64,000 bases of DNA, from assembly GCA_000499405.2 (NCBI GenBank), contig HG738137.1, positions 21,352,603 through 21,416,602 on the forward strand. The letters run 5' to 3'. A program made the position numbers and the translations under genes. Source of the DNA: Onchocerca volvulus (taxonomy: Eukaryota; Nematoda; Chromadorea; Rhabditida; Onchocercidae). The notes under the pieces are model-generated. The model saw nothing but the letters and a program-made list of their open reading frames with translations. It did not search any database and was not told the DNA's origin. Numbering within the stretch: position 1 is the first letter of the stretch; each line of letters begins with the position of its first letter. Positions 28,894 to 41,154 of this stretch are shown one piece after another.

Positions 28894-30376
28894 TTAATAT
28901 TCACAAGAGCCATCCTTCCAACCATTTAGCCACCTTTCCTTCCACTGTGTACAATCATATTCGGGTTTACCAAGTTTTTTGTTAACTCGGTTGTGCAATC
29001 CACACATCCACAATGAAAATCTCTCACGGTCTTCAACATCTGGTGGATGTTTTGCCAAATCCTGACGTAGATCTTCCGCACAATGCGAGCATGGATACAT
29101 CTACAAAATATAATCGAAATTAAATCTCGGAAATTCTTTTCAAATACTGAGTAAATAACGGTGCACTGATGAAGTTTACAACTGACAAATTACGCAGAGA
29201 TAATTCAAGTGCGGAAATACATAACAAGCATAACAACAAGTTTCACATCAAACTTGATAATTATATTCCCACTGATTTTCAGCACATTAATACTTTCATA
29301 TATGAAATATATTATATTAAAACTTTGGATATTATTATGCTGATTAAATATAGACAATAAGTAAACCTATCAACAGAATTAACTAATTTAATGGTAAGAT
29401 ATTGTTACCGAACCAATTTCCACAGCTTGCTAAACTTACAATAATACATATAAGACAAGATAAAAGCTTGCCTATCAGACTTGCTTTTTTTCAACTCCTA
29501 ATAAAGTTTTCATATATTTATCGAAAAAAAGAAGGAAAAAATCAGTAACTTTTAGCCTTTTAATCATTTCATTGCGATATCAAACATTATTTTAAAGTAT
29601 ATTTTTAGGAAAAGATAGTCAAAATGAGGAAAATATACTTCAATCTCTAGCAAATCAATCAAAAACTCAACCAATTCCTGTTATTATTCCTCGCACATTG
29701 CGACCGTCAACATGAAATTTTATCGACAGGTAAAACAAAAAAAAAAAAAAAAAACATTACCAACCTTTCCTAACAGATCCATTAGAGTCTTTGCATTCTT
29801 TTTTTGTTCAATAGTTGGCTTAAGGGGATAATATGCGGCTATTGTATGAAGCAGATTCCAAGTTGACTTTCCCAATTTTTCAATAGTAACAGGACAATCA
29901 GTTCTCATTGGTTTCGTTTCAGTTGAGCTCTGAAAGAATCAATTGTATATTTCCCAAAAAATCTATGTGATGTTAATAATATAGCATAAAATACATTTCA
30001 TAAGTAATAAACTACAAGATTCGTTGAGTCCACTTTACCACTCTTGAACTTTCAAGAAAAATTTCAAGATACGATAACTTTGCAAACATAATCGATCAGA
30101 ATGTGTAGCATTTCAAATTATAATTTTTCTATGTTCCAAAACTAGAAATAATTTCCTTCAAGAACATTATTTATTTCATTTCTTTCATGCTGCAACAAAT
30201 TAAATACAAACTGAGGAAGTCTGAATGCTTGATGTCTGCTGCGTGCCATTCTCTGAAGACACTTTCCCGACTAGTTTCCGAGCACGTTCCATCAACTCCT
30301 CAACGCTCATACATGCACGACAATGTTCATCGCGAACGGTAGATCGAGCAACCGACATTACAACACTGCCTGCCAT
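28894..30376 (-). CDS. GFER: FAD-linked sulfhydryl oxidase ALR/Erv1 (GFER)
   Basis: Sulfhydryl oxidase of the mitochondrial intermembrane-space disulfide relay; it reoxidises the MIA40-type import receptor and passes electrons to cytochrome c or oxygen. Three exons (30212-30376, 29765-29929, 28894-29100) give 178 residues. The C-terminal Evr1/Alr domain shows GKSTWNLLHTIAAYYPLKPT, the active-site CxxC in YPCSHCAEDL, CGLHNRVNKKLGKP and the terminal WKDGSC. The N-terminal exon contains C-R-A-C followed by MSVEELM, matching the shuttle cysteines of the long animal ALR form. Notably, C. elegans is reported to have an ALR but to lack a clear Mia40, so the shuttle pair is of interest. The first ATG (30376) was chosen; a frame open 21 bases upstream has no ATG. 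The CxxC and the C-terminal Cys pair make the family call secure. Confidence 0.95.
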
Positions 30377-30598
30377 GTAAAATATTTTAAAATTCACAAA
30401 TTTGAAAACCTATGCAGGCTTTCACTTCTACCTTCTTATATTCTTACTTTCCCTTATCTTAACGTACATACAATATGCATTTGATAATCTCTGTGACGAC
30501 AACATGTTTGATTGCAACAACAATAGTATGCTCATCATGTTTTATAAAAAAGTTTTTGTCAAAACTGACACTTATTTTACATAAAAACAGAGTGTAGC

Positions 30599-30816
30599 AA
30601 AAAATAGTAATGAGGTTTGTGGAGTTTGCAAAAAACTTGTGTGCTTCTGTTCATTTGAAGTCTTTATGACTGATTTATCCTTTGGTTATATTATACGATG
30701 AATGAAAAATCATTGCACAATATAACCAAATGATAAAGCAATAATAAAAGATTCCCAATGAATAGAAGCACATAAGTTTTCTGTAAACTTCTATAAACTT
30801 TTGATTACTATTTTTT
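30599..30816. repeat. 218-bp imperfect inverted-repeat (fold-back) element
   Basis: The left arm from AAAAAATAGTAAT (30599) and the right arm ending ATTACTATTTTTT (30816) are complementary over about 105 bases each, with scattered mismatches and small gaps, around a 6-base loop near 30705-30710. Internal matched blocks include TTTGGTTATATT with AATATAACCAAA and GTGCTTCT with AGAAGCAC. The shape fits a non-autonomous fold-back or MITE-like element; no open frame or clear target-site duplication was seen. It lies between the ALR gene start and the uridine kinase stop. Confidence 0.85.
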
Positions 30817-31156
30817 CCAAAATAATGCCAATAAAAATAGCACTAGATGAAATTACTTCAAATCAGTAAGGCAAAAAAGCTTTAAAAAACATAAAATTAT
30901 ACTAAAAAAGACTGAGCAAAATTAAAATCGAATCTAAAGAAATACTATAACAATCAACTAATAAAACTGATTCATCTGCTAAAGAAATTCATAATAAAGC
31001 GTAGAAAAATGTTCACAAAAGGAACAAATATTTCAATTTTATTTTCCGTAAAAACAAATTTGAAACAATAGAACATGGTGAGAAAGTGATAACATTGGAA
31101 AATGACAACAATTTTTGCCTTTAATTTTTTGAACGAGATTACCCAAAACTGCCCAA

Positions 31157-32854
31157 TTAATGTAATCTGCTAAAAGAGGCAGCACGATGAACGAAGCAGC
31201 AGATTTCATCTGAGGATGTCTCAAATGAGGAGGTCGGCGAACGCAATATTTCATGAATGTGATGCAAAATTAAATCGATAGCAACATTGTTATCAGTACC
31301 ACGTGGAATAATAATGTCAGCATACTTCTTAGTCGGTAAGCAGAATTCTTCAAATGCTGGTTTCACAAGATTTAAATACTGATGGAGAACCTAAAAATAG
31401 AAAAATGATTCAAAAACTAAGATCTAATTATATCAGAAAACATTTTTTTCCTCGCATCTAAAACACTACATTTTTATAATATATTTGATATCAAAAAGAA
31501 AGTGTAAATGTAAATGCAAATTATTCGAATCATTTACTTGAGACAATGAGCGTCCCCTTTCCTGAATATCTCTTTGAACACGTCGAGCTAGACGATCATC
31601 GGCGTCAGCATCAACAAATAGCTTCATATCAAAGAGATTTCGCAATTCTTGATCATAAAGAATCAAGATTCCCTCAACAATTATGACATCTGCTGATTCA
31701 ATTACATCAGAATCTTTCGATCTGCAAAATTTCTAAAACACTATTGACGCCAGCAAAAATAAAAACTGACCTAATTCCTCTATGGAGGAGGAATGCTACT
31801 AAAGAACAAATGAAATAAAGATCTGTCTGTTAAATAAATATCCTTCAAGAGTTCAAATATTATACAAGTTTGATTAAATTATTTTTTCACAGATCAAGTA
31901 TCAGCTTTATAACTACGCATCTTTTTCTGCAAAAAGAAATTTGCAATTAGACTAAGTGAAATTAACAAAAAAATGTGAAACATTAACCTTGAATTAGTGT
32001 AAAAATCATATTTTGGAACGATAACACTTTCACCTTTCTTCATTTTATGAAGGACCGATATCATAAGTGCATACTCAATCGCATCTAAACACTACTAAAA
32101 ACAATGTATACTGAGATGAAAGAAATTTTTTTTTTTTTTTTTCAAGAATAAAACAGTTGAAAATATAAGCTAATAAGTAAAAGGAAAATTCTAAAGAATA
32201 AAGACACAAAACCTGGATGATCGAAATTGAATTCTCCACGGCTAGCTTTTTTCATCTCTTCATCTGTTAAATTGCGGTAAAATGAATCTTGTGATATGGT
32301 CACTACTCGTCGTTTATGAGCCTTTCCAAGCTTCTCCATTATTCGAGAACATACTGACGACTAAATATTACAAATTATAACTGCTTTCAAATTTAAATAT
32401 AAAAACTGGAGAAATGGTAATAGCTAATACTGATACACAACATTCAGAAAATACAAACACATTAGCTATATGTAACACCATTTCATTTGCCCGAATTCAT
32501 TGTTTTTTGGTCAAATCTCTTCATCACTCTTTCTTTGAAAACTTCATTTCCATTAAACTAATCTTTGTAATATGGTTCCCCTATCATTACAATATCCAAA
32601 TTTTGCCATATCACGTTTAAGCATAACGAGGAAGACAGTAAGCATAACGTCACACAATAATAAGGAGAAATCCAATAATAAATAAAAAATGTCAATTACA
32701 ATGGGCAGAATAATGCCAGGAATAATGCAGAATAATGCATTGAAGTAAGAAAGTTTAAAATAACCTTTCCGGAAGCCGTCCCACCAGCGACGCCAATAAT
32801 AAATGGAGTTTTTGTTGTAGAAGTAACAAGCTCAAAACCAGGTGTTATATTCAT
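31157..32854 (-). CDS. UCK: Uridine-cytidine kinase (UCK)
   Basis: Phosphorylates uridine and cytidine to UMP and CMP in cytosolic pyrimidine salvage. Exons 32765-32854, 32213-32360, 31988-32084, 31538-31721 and 31157-31390 join in phase to 250 residues, near the 260 of human UCK2. Visible motifs are the P-loop [12 protein letters not shown], the substrate block [63 protein letters not shown] and [24 protein letters not shown]. The first exon frame stays open 15 codons beyond the chosen ATG up to a TTCAG acceptor at 32900, so either that site receives a spliced leader or a short upstream exon exists. The product resembles the short UCK1/UCK2 type, with no uracil phosphoribosyltransferase domain fused behind it. 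Confidence 0.95.
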
Positions 32855-34344
32855 CTTCGATTCTACACTTTCTAATTTGCGATAGGTAATACCTTGCACC
32901 TGAAGTAATGAACATGCAATTACAAGCAAACACAAATAACATAATTCTATCGCGCTATCATCATTCGAAAATAATAAAATGAAATATAAAAAGTAAAAAA
33001 AAAAAAAATAGGAAATTAAATAAAGCAAACACGATTTTTTCAAAATTGCAGCATCAAGATCAATGTCCTGGATTTTTATTCAAAGTAATCTGTGTCTGGA
33101 ACAAATTCATAAAGCAGTACTAAAATGCAATCTTTGCAGTTGTTTCTATATTAATCTTGCAGCATATGGAACTATTTGAAGAACTAAAAAGTTTTGAAAA
33201 TGGATTCGGATAAAAAAAGGTTTCGACATCACCGTTAGTTTTACGGATGAATTTCAAATAAGAACAAAAAGAATGAGTCCAACACTTGTCGAAATATCAA
33301 TACACATCCGGAAACTCCACGAATTGCAAATTAGTAATCAGGAACCGCAAATGCTTGTTTGAGCGCTCAAAAATTAGACATTTCTGGTTTTTGCTGAACA
33401 CATAAAATTCTAGAATATATGATTAATTGATGAAAATAATTCCCTTCACATAACAGACAATAAAAGAAAAATATGATCTCTAATATTGGTCTCACATATG
33501 AGATCAAAAACCAGAAAATTCTATACAATTTAAGATCAATGATCACAGCATGCCTGTAGAAAATACCACAAATACAGTTGGTTCTAATCCTTCTTTTACT
33601 ACGAAACTGTCATATCCCTGAGTTTTAAAACAGATCCTCATCAAATTCGATTTAATTAATTAGATTTTCAGTCATAAATATCTAATTAGATTTCGACAAG
33701 ATGAAACGATCCCAAACAACTTGATATACCAGTTTGTTAGGATATTATCATAAATCCTGCTTGTTCCCTTCTCATGACTTGTCTGACAGCAGACTGGAAC
33801 ATCCCAAACAATTGATAAGTGTACTGCTCGTGATTCACAGTATTTGGTTCGATTGTATGCATAGAGAAACGAAGGGGAAGATTAATTATGATCTATTATT
33901 TCGATATACTTCCATGTGTAGTAGCATGAAATAGTGGGAGATATTGTTTCCTTCAGTTTTTCATCTACCAAATTTTCATCATTATCGACTTCGTATCATT
34001 GCGACCATTCGTCTTTTTCATATACTAACATCATACAGTAAGAAAATCAGAGAAATCTAATTCTGTTTCCTTCAGTTATCTCTGTATTCAATTCAAGATT
34101 AGCTGTCACGAAAGTTCTTGAAACTGGTGAAAATACACCAACAAAAAGCCTGATAATTCCAAAAAGATAAACTTTCTGTTGAAATTACTCTCTTTTCCTT
34201 TATTATTTTGGAAAATCACAAAAAACTTTCATATTCCGATAGTTATTTATTAGAAAGTACTGAACTATCTATTTTGTTCGAAGCAATAAAGTAAAATTTA
34301 TTTACGGCTCTTCAAATAACAGCAACAAAGAAACAAAATTAAAT
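32855..34344. other. Intergenic stretch, no gene seen
   Basis: AT-rich sequence between the uridine kinase start and the eL30 stop codon. No conserved open frame, RNA gene or repeat was recognised. Confidence 0.5.
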
Positions 34345-35992
34345 TTAAGCACTTTCAGATGGCATACTTCGAATAATATCTGAATCTCCAGCATCTGTAA
34401 TCGATAATGTGCAAACGCGGAATAATTTTCCGCATGCTGTACCTAATTCAATATTGTTACCATTGTAATGATGAACACCTGTTTTAGCCAACATTGCATA
34501 ATATTCAATTTCACTTTTCCTGAAATCAAGCAAATTTTGTTTATCTATTACGACTTGAATAAAAAAAAACAAATGAACAACAATTAAAACCATCAACGAC
34601 CAAGGCAAAATAAAATGAACAGAATAAAAAAACTTCAACGTATTTTCACAAACACTGAAACTACCCCAAATCCACCAAACCAAATACGTGCCCAATAAGG
34701 AATAGAAGTTGTCAAACGAGTAATAATTACTGCCGCCCAATAACTTATCTGACTTCAAATCAAAACATAACCAGTAAAAACAATACTTATCAACAAAAAA
34801 TAAATAGCAATACCACTCAATCACACACTAATAAGACGATACCTACCAAAAACCAATCCCTATAAATGACCAAAAAAAAACAATAGAAGCCCCATTAGAA
34901 TACATAATACGCAACAATCAACCCAAATTAACTTCAAATTTAATATACTGAACAGATCTAAAAGCCTCTCTAGCAGTATAATAAAAAATCAAAAAAAAAA
35001 AAAAAACCAGTCAAAATCTGAGATATCAACATAATACTCAACAGCATTGCTGATCTTATTTAACTTGACTACATTGTGTAATGCTTCTTGATTATACAAA
35101 AATATCTGATTCTCAGATGTTATTCATTCAATCAATCTAAACATTTCATAGCGTAGCAAAGTAAAAATTGAAACTAAGTGGTAGAAGGAGCATATCTGCA
35201 TGAATGCTTTGAAACAAACTGCAAAGACATTAATGCAAACATAAGCTTATCAAACTGAAATTACTAAGCTTACGAATAATATCGAGAGCCTTATTCAGGA
35301 ATTATGCATTTGCAGCATTGCTTGGAGCAAACTTTCAATTTCATTCTTTATTCAGTTATTTATATTATTGCATATGTGGCACAGGAGGGTCAATGTTACC
35401 TAAAGATAGCAAAAATTATAAAAACTGCCACTTCATCACTTGTGGAAGCAATTTCGTCACCTCATTATGCTAAAACTATTACGATTAAAGGTCATACAAT
35501 TGAAACAAATTTAAATATAAACACAACAAACCTGAGAGGTGGTGTGTTGTTGGCGATAATAACCAGCTTAGCCTTACCAGCTCGCAGTGTTTTCAACGTT
35601 TGTTTGTACCCCAAGCAGTATTTCCCACTTTTCATCACCATAGCAAGTCGAGCATTGATGTTTTCCGTCGATTTTTTCTATAACTTTCCAAATACAAATG
35701 AATGAATTGAAAAAAAAAACGAAGGAAGGAAACACGAGCAAATACTAATAGGCTGAATGATCAGAACTATTTTGCGATCAAAACTATCTGGTCATCTGAA
35801 TTTTTAGAGATAGTAACTGATAATTCCACAGATGTTTCGTTAGCTTTAACGTGGTGATAGCAAGAGTTATTATCAATGAAAGTGACTATCAGTTCAGAAT
35901 ATCATTTTCATCATTTCTCCTGTCACACAACTTTTCGGGATATATATAGTGAAACTAAGATGAAATATTCAAACCTGCTTCTTCACTGCCAT
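34345..35992 (-). CDS. rpl-30: Ribosomal protein eL30 (RPL30)
   Basis: Component of the large ribosomal subunit. Three exons (35975-35992, 35532-35677, 34345-34519) give 112 residues; the human protein has 115. The six-codon first exon MAVKKQ is followed by [42 protein letters not shown], and the highly conserved [38 protein letters not shown] and [10 protein letters not shown] tiny first exon is common in ribosomal protein genes. A TTTTCAG at 36021 (minus strand) precedes the 5' leader and could be a spliced-leader acceptor. The 1.0-kb second intron contains a mitochondrial cytochrome b fragment, listed separately. Its open frame runs into exon 3 and gives a misleading 159-residue reading frame that is not a protein. 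Confidence 0.98.
34550..35055 (-). pseudogene. Nuclear mitochondrial insertion (NUMT): cytochrome b fragment
   Basis: Read on the minus strand with the invertebrate mitochondrial code (TGA = Trp), the segment gives cytochrome b blocks in order: [67 protein letters not shown], then after a frame change [24 protein letters not shown]. This spans roughly the first half of the protein. A frameshift near 34700, a TAG after FFGHL near 34872 and an elongated T run near 34997 show it is dead. The plus strand is strikingly G-poor, as expected for the strand bias of nematode mtDNA. It sits in intron 2 of rpl-30; the splice acceptor follows within about 30 bases. Confidence 0.93.
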
Positions 35993-37738
35993 TTTTCTTT
36001 GTATAAGTATTGTCCGTCAACCTGAAAATGATTACACACATAACTCGATAGCGTAAACAACCCCAAACTCACCGAAACCAAATCCATCCTCACATCCTAA
36101 TGCCGTTAAGACTCACTCTCTCGGAAAACATCTGACGGCCGCCGCCCCGGTCCAAAATGAAACTGTTAAATCCCGTAAAAACAATTGACGCGGTGGTATC
36201 TGATATGGGAATGACATCTGTTTGACCAATAAATGTCACATTTGGAGACTGAGGGAATGAAGCTGAGGAAGATGTTAAGGAGTGGGGATTTCTTGTGAGA
36301 TATTGATTTAATTAGAACAATTTGTCAATTCAAAATAAGACAACATCCCATATACATGTGCGATATAAATGGGAACGGGCAAAAGATTATGCCATCAAAA
36401 TGTTATCATTCGGAAGTGGACGATTCAGTTACTAATCACTTACAGAAATCAATGGAAATTGTTCATTTTATAATAATTCATGAACTATTTAAAATACTGT
36501 GCAAAATTTTGAAAACTTATTCTCGTCTTACTAACCTAATCTTTTACCTTCAGTTCATTTTCTAACGAAAAAAAGAAAATCTGCAGGGAATGTTTCACGT
36601 TATGAACACAACAATTTTATAAATATGTAATTGATAACTTCAAGAATGAATAAGCTAAGGGATAAATTTTCATTCTAAAATTCGAAGAAGAAATTATATG
36701 AATGCTTGCACTTATTGAAATTCAACAAGACTTCTTGTAATTACTTTATTTATTAATTTTGTTTGGTGAATCATTTAGCAAAATGAATGATTTTTCGAGA
36801 AATAATGAAGCGATCATCTGATTATAATCAATTAGCAAAGATAAGTTTTGTCAACCAGAGATTGTTTTGCATCTTTTCATAACATGCAATTATTCGCTGG
36901 ACCGATGAAATAAAACAGAAGTGTCAGAAAGTTTGAGTAATAAATGGTAATTTGTTTTTATTTGGTCACAATTTCGCCCAAACTTTATGCAACTTAAGAA
37001 TCACATCATCGTATTGACAGGATTATATGAATGAATGTTGGAGTCGACATACGATTGCTTTTAAATCATATAGCAGTTTTGACCTCGATTTGCAAACTCT
37101 AATTCCTTTTGAATTTGATTCTATTCCGGTTATCTTATGCTTTAAAACATATTGCAGTTCTTCGATGCCATTATTCTATTAAAACATTTACAGGTAATAT
37201 AGAAAAGCAGTTTAAAAACTGCCTTTGATGATTTGATTTAAACAAGTTAAATTCTTAAAAACTTGAAGGTCACTAGTAGATGATAAATTTATTTGGTATA
37301 TAACTAACTGAAATTGATTTCTTATGACGAGCGTGTGAACATAAAAGAACTTATTGTCTTTAGAGTGGTCCTACTCAAATTTTCGAAATACTAAGAAGAT
37401 TAATAGATTAATAATTAAAATTGAAGTGACTTTGAGTAGAAATTTAATAAGTTAGAGGAAAAATCAAGCTTGTTATTCAACAGATCATTAGTCAAATGTT
37501 CAAACAACAATCAATGAAAATATTGGTTCCTTTTCAAAAGTAAAACTGGAAAAAAGCAGATGTCCTCAGAATATAGAATCTTGATTCACGAATAGTAAAT
37601 TTAATAATTTCATAAAATGAGCAGTTAAAAATATTTCACGAATACGAAATTTATGCAGAATAATGATCCAATTTCAGAATACTTTTACCATAAGATAGTG
37701 AATATAAAGGAATAAAGAGAAGTGAAAGGCGAGAAATT
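35993..37738. other. Divergent intergenic region between rpl-30 and the GT31 gene
   Basis: Shared upstream region of two divergently transcribed genes. It contains a GC-rich patch at about 36110-36200 (with CGGCCGCCGCCCCGG) that stands out from the AT-rich background and may be part of the rpl-30 promoter or 5' leader. No gene was recognised. Confidence 0.55.
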
Positions 37739-39988
37739 ATGTTCGGAGATAAAATCAAACTTTTATTACTTCATCTAATGAGCATTACTAAAATTGCTTC
37801 TAGAATGCGATTTGTATTGCGAAAACTTATTTTCCGTCGAAATGAAACTCTTCCAAGTGCAGCAAAACTCTTCCTATGGCAGTTCTCTTGGATTATACCT
37901 TATTTACTGGTTAGTTAATTCATACTTCCTTTGAAATCAATTTGCACATGAAATGTATACAAGACGATCAAATGCTGCGCTTCTTGCAACATTATTTGTA
38001 GAAGGCTTAGTATCTTCGAAATCGACTAGCAGTTGGTGCAGAATTTTTTTTTTTCTCAACTGCTGTCCACTTCAAAAATAACAAGTCTTCCATATGTAAC
38101 TTTGCAAGAGGTGCAGTGTTTATCAAAATTAGCAGTTTCAGAAGCTCTTAATTGCACGTTATTGCTAATATTAAGTTTATGGTTTGCATTTCGAAATTAT
38201 TGCAGCTGACGAATTATCTGGAACGGAATCTGTTTCCGTTGCGTTTATTATGTTACACGCAGCACGAGTTGCTTAGTGTGCCGCACGGTGAAAAGGTTGA
38301 GCTCAATTCATGTTTGCGACAATTCTTTCTATCGTCAGGACAAAAGAGAAACAAATGTTTGTATGAGAATCCTATTCGAATCCTTATTATTCCTCGGATT
38401 TCACATCACATAAACAGAGTGAGTGTAGTGCGCAGTGCACCGTCAGCACATGAATATCGAAATCATATCCGAGAAACGTGGAAATCCGATATGGAGCCAG
38501 ATATCCCTGTTGTTTTTGTTCTTGGTACTGATGGCTATAATCCGAAACAAGAAGCTGAAATTTATCAGGACATCATACAATTCGATTTTGTCGATTCATA
38601 TTTCAATCTTACACTTAAAATAATTTCGATATACAAGCATTTCTTCAAAAAATTTCCCCGTTTGGAAGAAATTATTATGATTAATGATGATGCTATCGTG
38701 AATGCCACAGCCTTAAAAAGGGTATTCATATCTTCATGTATTTAACTCATTTTGATCATAATTTGACTTATTTATCTTAAATGCTACAATTCGTCTTCGT
38801 TTTGTTCTTTTCCATTTCTCGATTTACATTTCAATTGTATTGAATTGATTTTTAAGTAAAACATTCTTACAAATTTTTCATTCCAACATTATAACAAAAC
38901 CACAAACAACCGAATCAGAATGACAATTCTTTCTCTGCCATTTTTTAGTGGATTTTTCAAATCGATTAATCTAGGAAAGTATTATTGCGATTATTTTTGC
39001 CTCTCCATACAATTTAGAAGCTTTCTCTAGAAATCTTTTCCAGAAAAAAAATTTGTTTTTTCATCTAAAGGAACACATATTTCAGATGAATCGTCTGAAA
39101 GGCGCCACATTACGCGGAAAAGTATCACGCGGATATCCAAAATTATTTCTGAGCTCATTCTTATGGTACGTATCATATGAAATGTACCCAAAACTGTGTT
39201 ACCCTCCGTTTGTACAGGTTCATTTTTTATTGACAAGCCTCTTATCAATTTATCTTTCAAACTGGAAAAAGAAGGACTTTCACAAAATATTTCCTTCCGC
39301 AAAAGTTTGAAAGTCCCAATTCATTTGCTTATTTTGCGAATGAAATTGATGCTTACATGGCCAATTCTTATTATCTGCTTCAACATCACCTCATAATATC
39401 ACAAGACAAATTGATTTAGAAGCAGAATTTCATGATGACTCATACCTATAATCGATGATTCTTTGTTCTGCATATTCTTGTTTATTTGACACATAGATGT
39501 TGCTGAAAGTAAAACAATTGTAATATCCATTTTTAGCGGGTATCATAATTGTTTAAGCATTTTATTTTTTTCAACTTTAGTTGATGCGACATATGACTGC
39601 ACTGGTACTGGATCACAAGAGACTACTAAAAGGATTTTAAGTGTCAAATTGACATTCGGACTTAATCAATTCTTGATATTTATCAAGGAAGTTTATTTTA
39701 GAGTACGAGCATTTTTACTAGACTTCTGAATCACTTTAGGGCTCGGGGCTTATTATAACACGTGAGGCAGCGCAGCGTATAGTGGACGGCATTTGTTCGT
39801 TTCCGCAATTTAATCTCGATGACGTCTTTATGGGTATTTTGGCTTGCTGTTTGAGTATCAACATGGAACACTCGGATGGCTTCGACGAACATCATTCTCA
39901 TAGTTTTATCATTTTTCATTATCAGTGGTCCCGCTATTCTGTAAAGCAATTAAATTTTTTATATAAGAAGACATTTAGGAATTTCTGA
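37739..39988 (+). CDS. GT31-family beta-1,3-glycosyltransferase (Golgi type II membrane protein)
   Basis: Four phase-0 exons (37739-37909, 38206-38721, 39086-39217, 39740-39988) give 355 residues. A hydrophobic stretch near residues 42-60 (LFLWQFSWIIPYLL) after a basic N-terminus fits a type II signal anchor. Galactosyltransferase (GT31) motifs follow: EYRNHIRETW, FDFVDSYFNLTLKIISIYKH, the metal-site region MINDDAIVN, KVSRGYPK, YVSYEMYPKLCYPPF, GSGLIITREAA and FNLDDVFMGILA. Such enzymes add Gal or GlcNAc in beta-1,3 linkage to glycoproteins or glycolipids in the Golgi. The usual D-D-D triad reads N-D-D here. It resembles the expanded nematode GT31 set more than any single characterised enzyme, so acceptor and donor cannot be named. 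Confidence 0.9.
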
Positions 39989-41154
39989 TTTAGATGAACT
40001 GATGGAATGGAGGAAGGATAATATTATAATTATTGGTTTGTGTGTATGTGGAAATACTGCAACAAAATTTAAGTAAAATGGAAGTACTCGTGGATCGTGG
40101 AAATATTCGAAACTTTTTTTTGATGCTTTAAATCAGTACATCACTTTTAATTTCAGCTCTATAAAAATTTTTTTCATTTCGTTTGGTTTTTTCGAAGCAA
40201 GTTCCTGTGAAATGAGATTTTTATTGGTTGTTTTCAAACAGCGACTATAATTGTAAATTATTAAAAACTATGATGATTTTTAAGTCATTGTAATTATTGA
40301 TGTATACAAATTCTAGTTGCATGTGCAATCGAAAAATTCTATAACTTACTATAACCTTGCAAGATCTAGAAATTTCTTGCGAAATAAACTTCTTATTTTG
40401 CGCTAATCTTCGCTGCTTCCATTTGATATGATTTTTTGCTGAAAATGATTTTTTAATCCAAAAGTTAGTTTCCTATTTATTTAAATTTTAAATCAGCGAG
40501 TACAGATGGGAGAATCTTGCAGAGATCTTGATTATTTTATAATCGCATTTATTAAAAAGAAATGAATTCAATTCAATTTTCATCTTTTTTTAGCAATTTG
40601 AATTTCTCAGAACTATGTAGCAAATACATACTAAGCATAATCACATAAAATTTCTGGTTATTTTTTGCATTTATATAAATATATAAGAGTAAGAATTTGT
40701 TTATGCTAACATCTGTTCCATTCTTTTAAATAATCGTTTTTTCTATTTCACACATAATTTGAACGATAGAGTGAAAATAAATTTGTGAAAAGATTAACTG
40801 ATAACGCTGAAATAATTTTGCTCAGATTTCGACGATGAAAAACTACTGAATATATCGTACTAATCATAAAAATGATGAAAAAGCAAAAAAATATTGAAAG
40901 AAACTCTTAACTGACTTTGAGAAATTTTTTTCTAGCAGTTATACGACTAGCATATTTAATAGCATGTGGTAATTACTTTATTAATTAAAAGTATTCATCT
41001 AATTTGAATTTTCTGTTTAACACCATCTGTGCTCATAATTTCTTTGCCTTATTTGGAAAGACTTTGACAGATGAATAAAAACAAATATACAAAACTGACG
41101 AAAATGCCTATAATGACAAATGTATAAAAAGTAGCACTGGGAAGTTAATGACAC
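39989..41154. other. Convergent intergenic region, no gene seen
   Basis: 3' flanks of the GT31 gene (+) and ALG2 (-). AT-rich with several AATAAA-like signals. No conserved frame or repeat recognised. Confidence 0.5.

Noticed and set aside
33480..33520. Short palindrome TCTCACATATGAGA
   Set aside because: Too short to stand out from AT-rich background and no associated feature.
34345..34824. 159-residue minus-strand open frame
   Set aside because: It is rpl-30 exon 3 fused by read-through to intronic NUMT sequence; the splice acceptor at 34520 and homology of the two halves explain it.
14779..36000. Possible operon of the minus-strand genes
   Set aside because: Gaps between neighbours are 0.8-1.7 kb, much more than the roughly 100 bp typical of nematode operons.
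39731..39949. 72-codon minus-strand frame
   Set aside because: Antisense shadow of the last GT31 exon.
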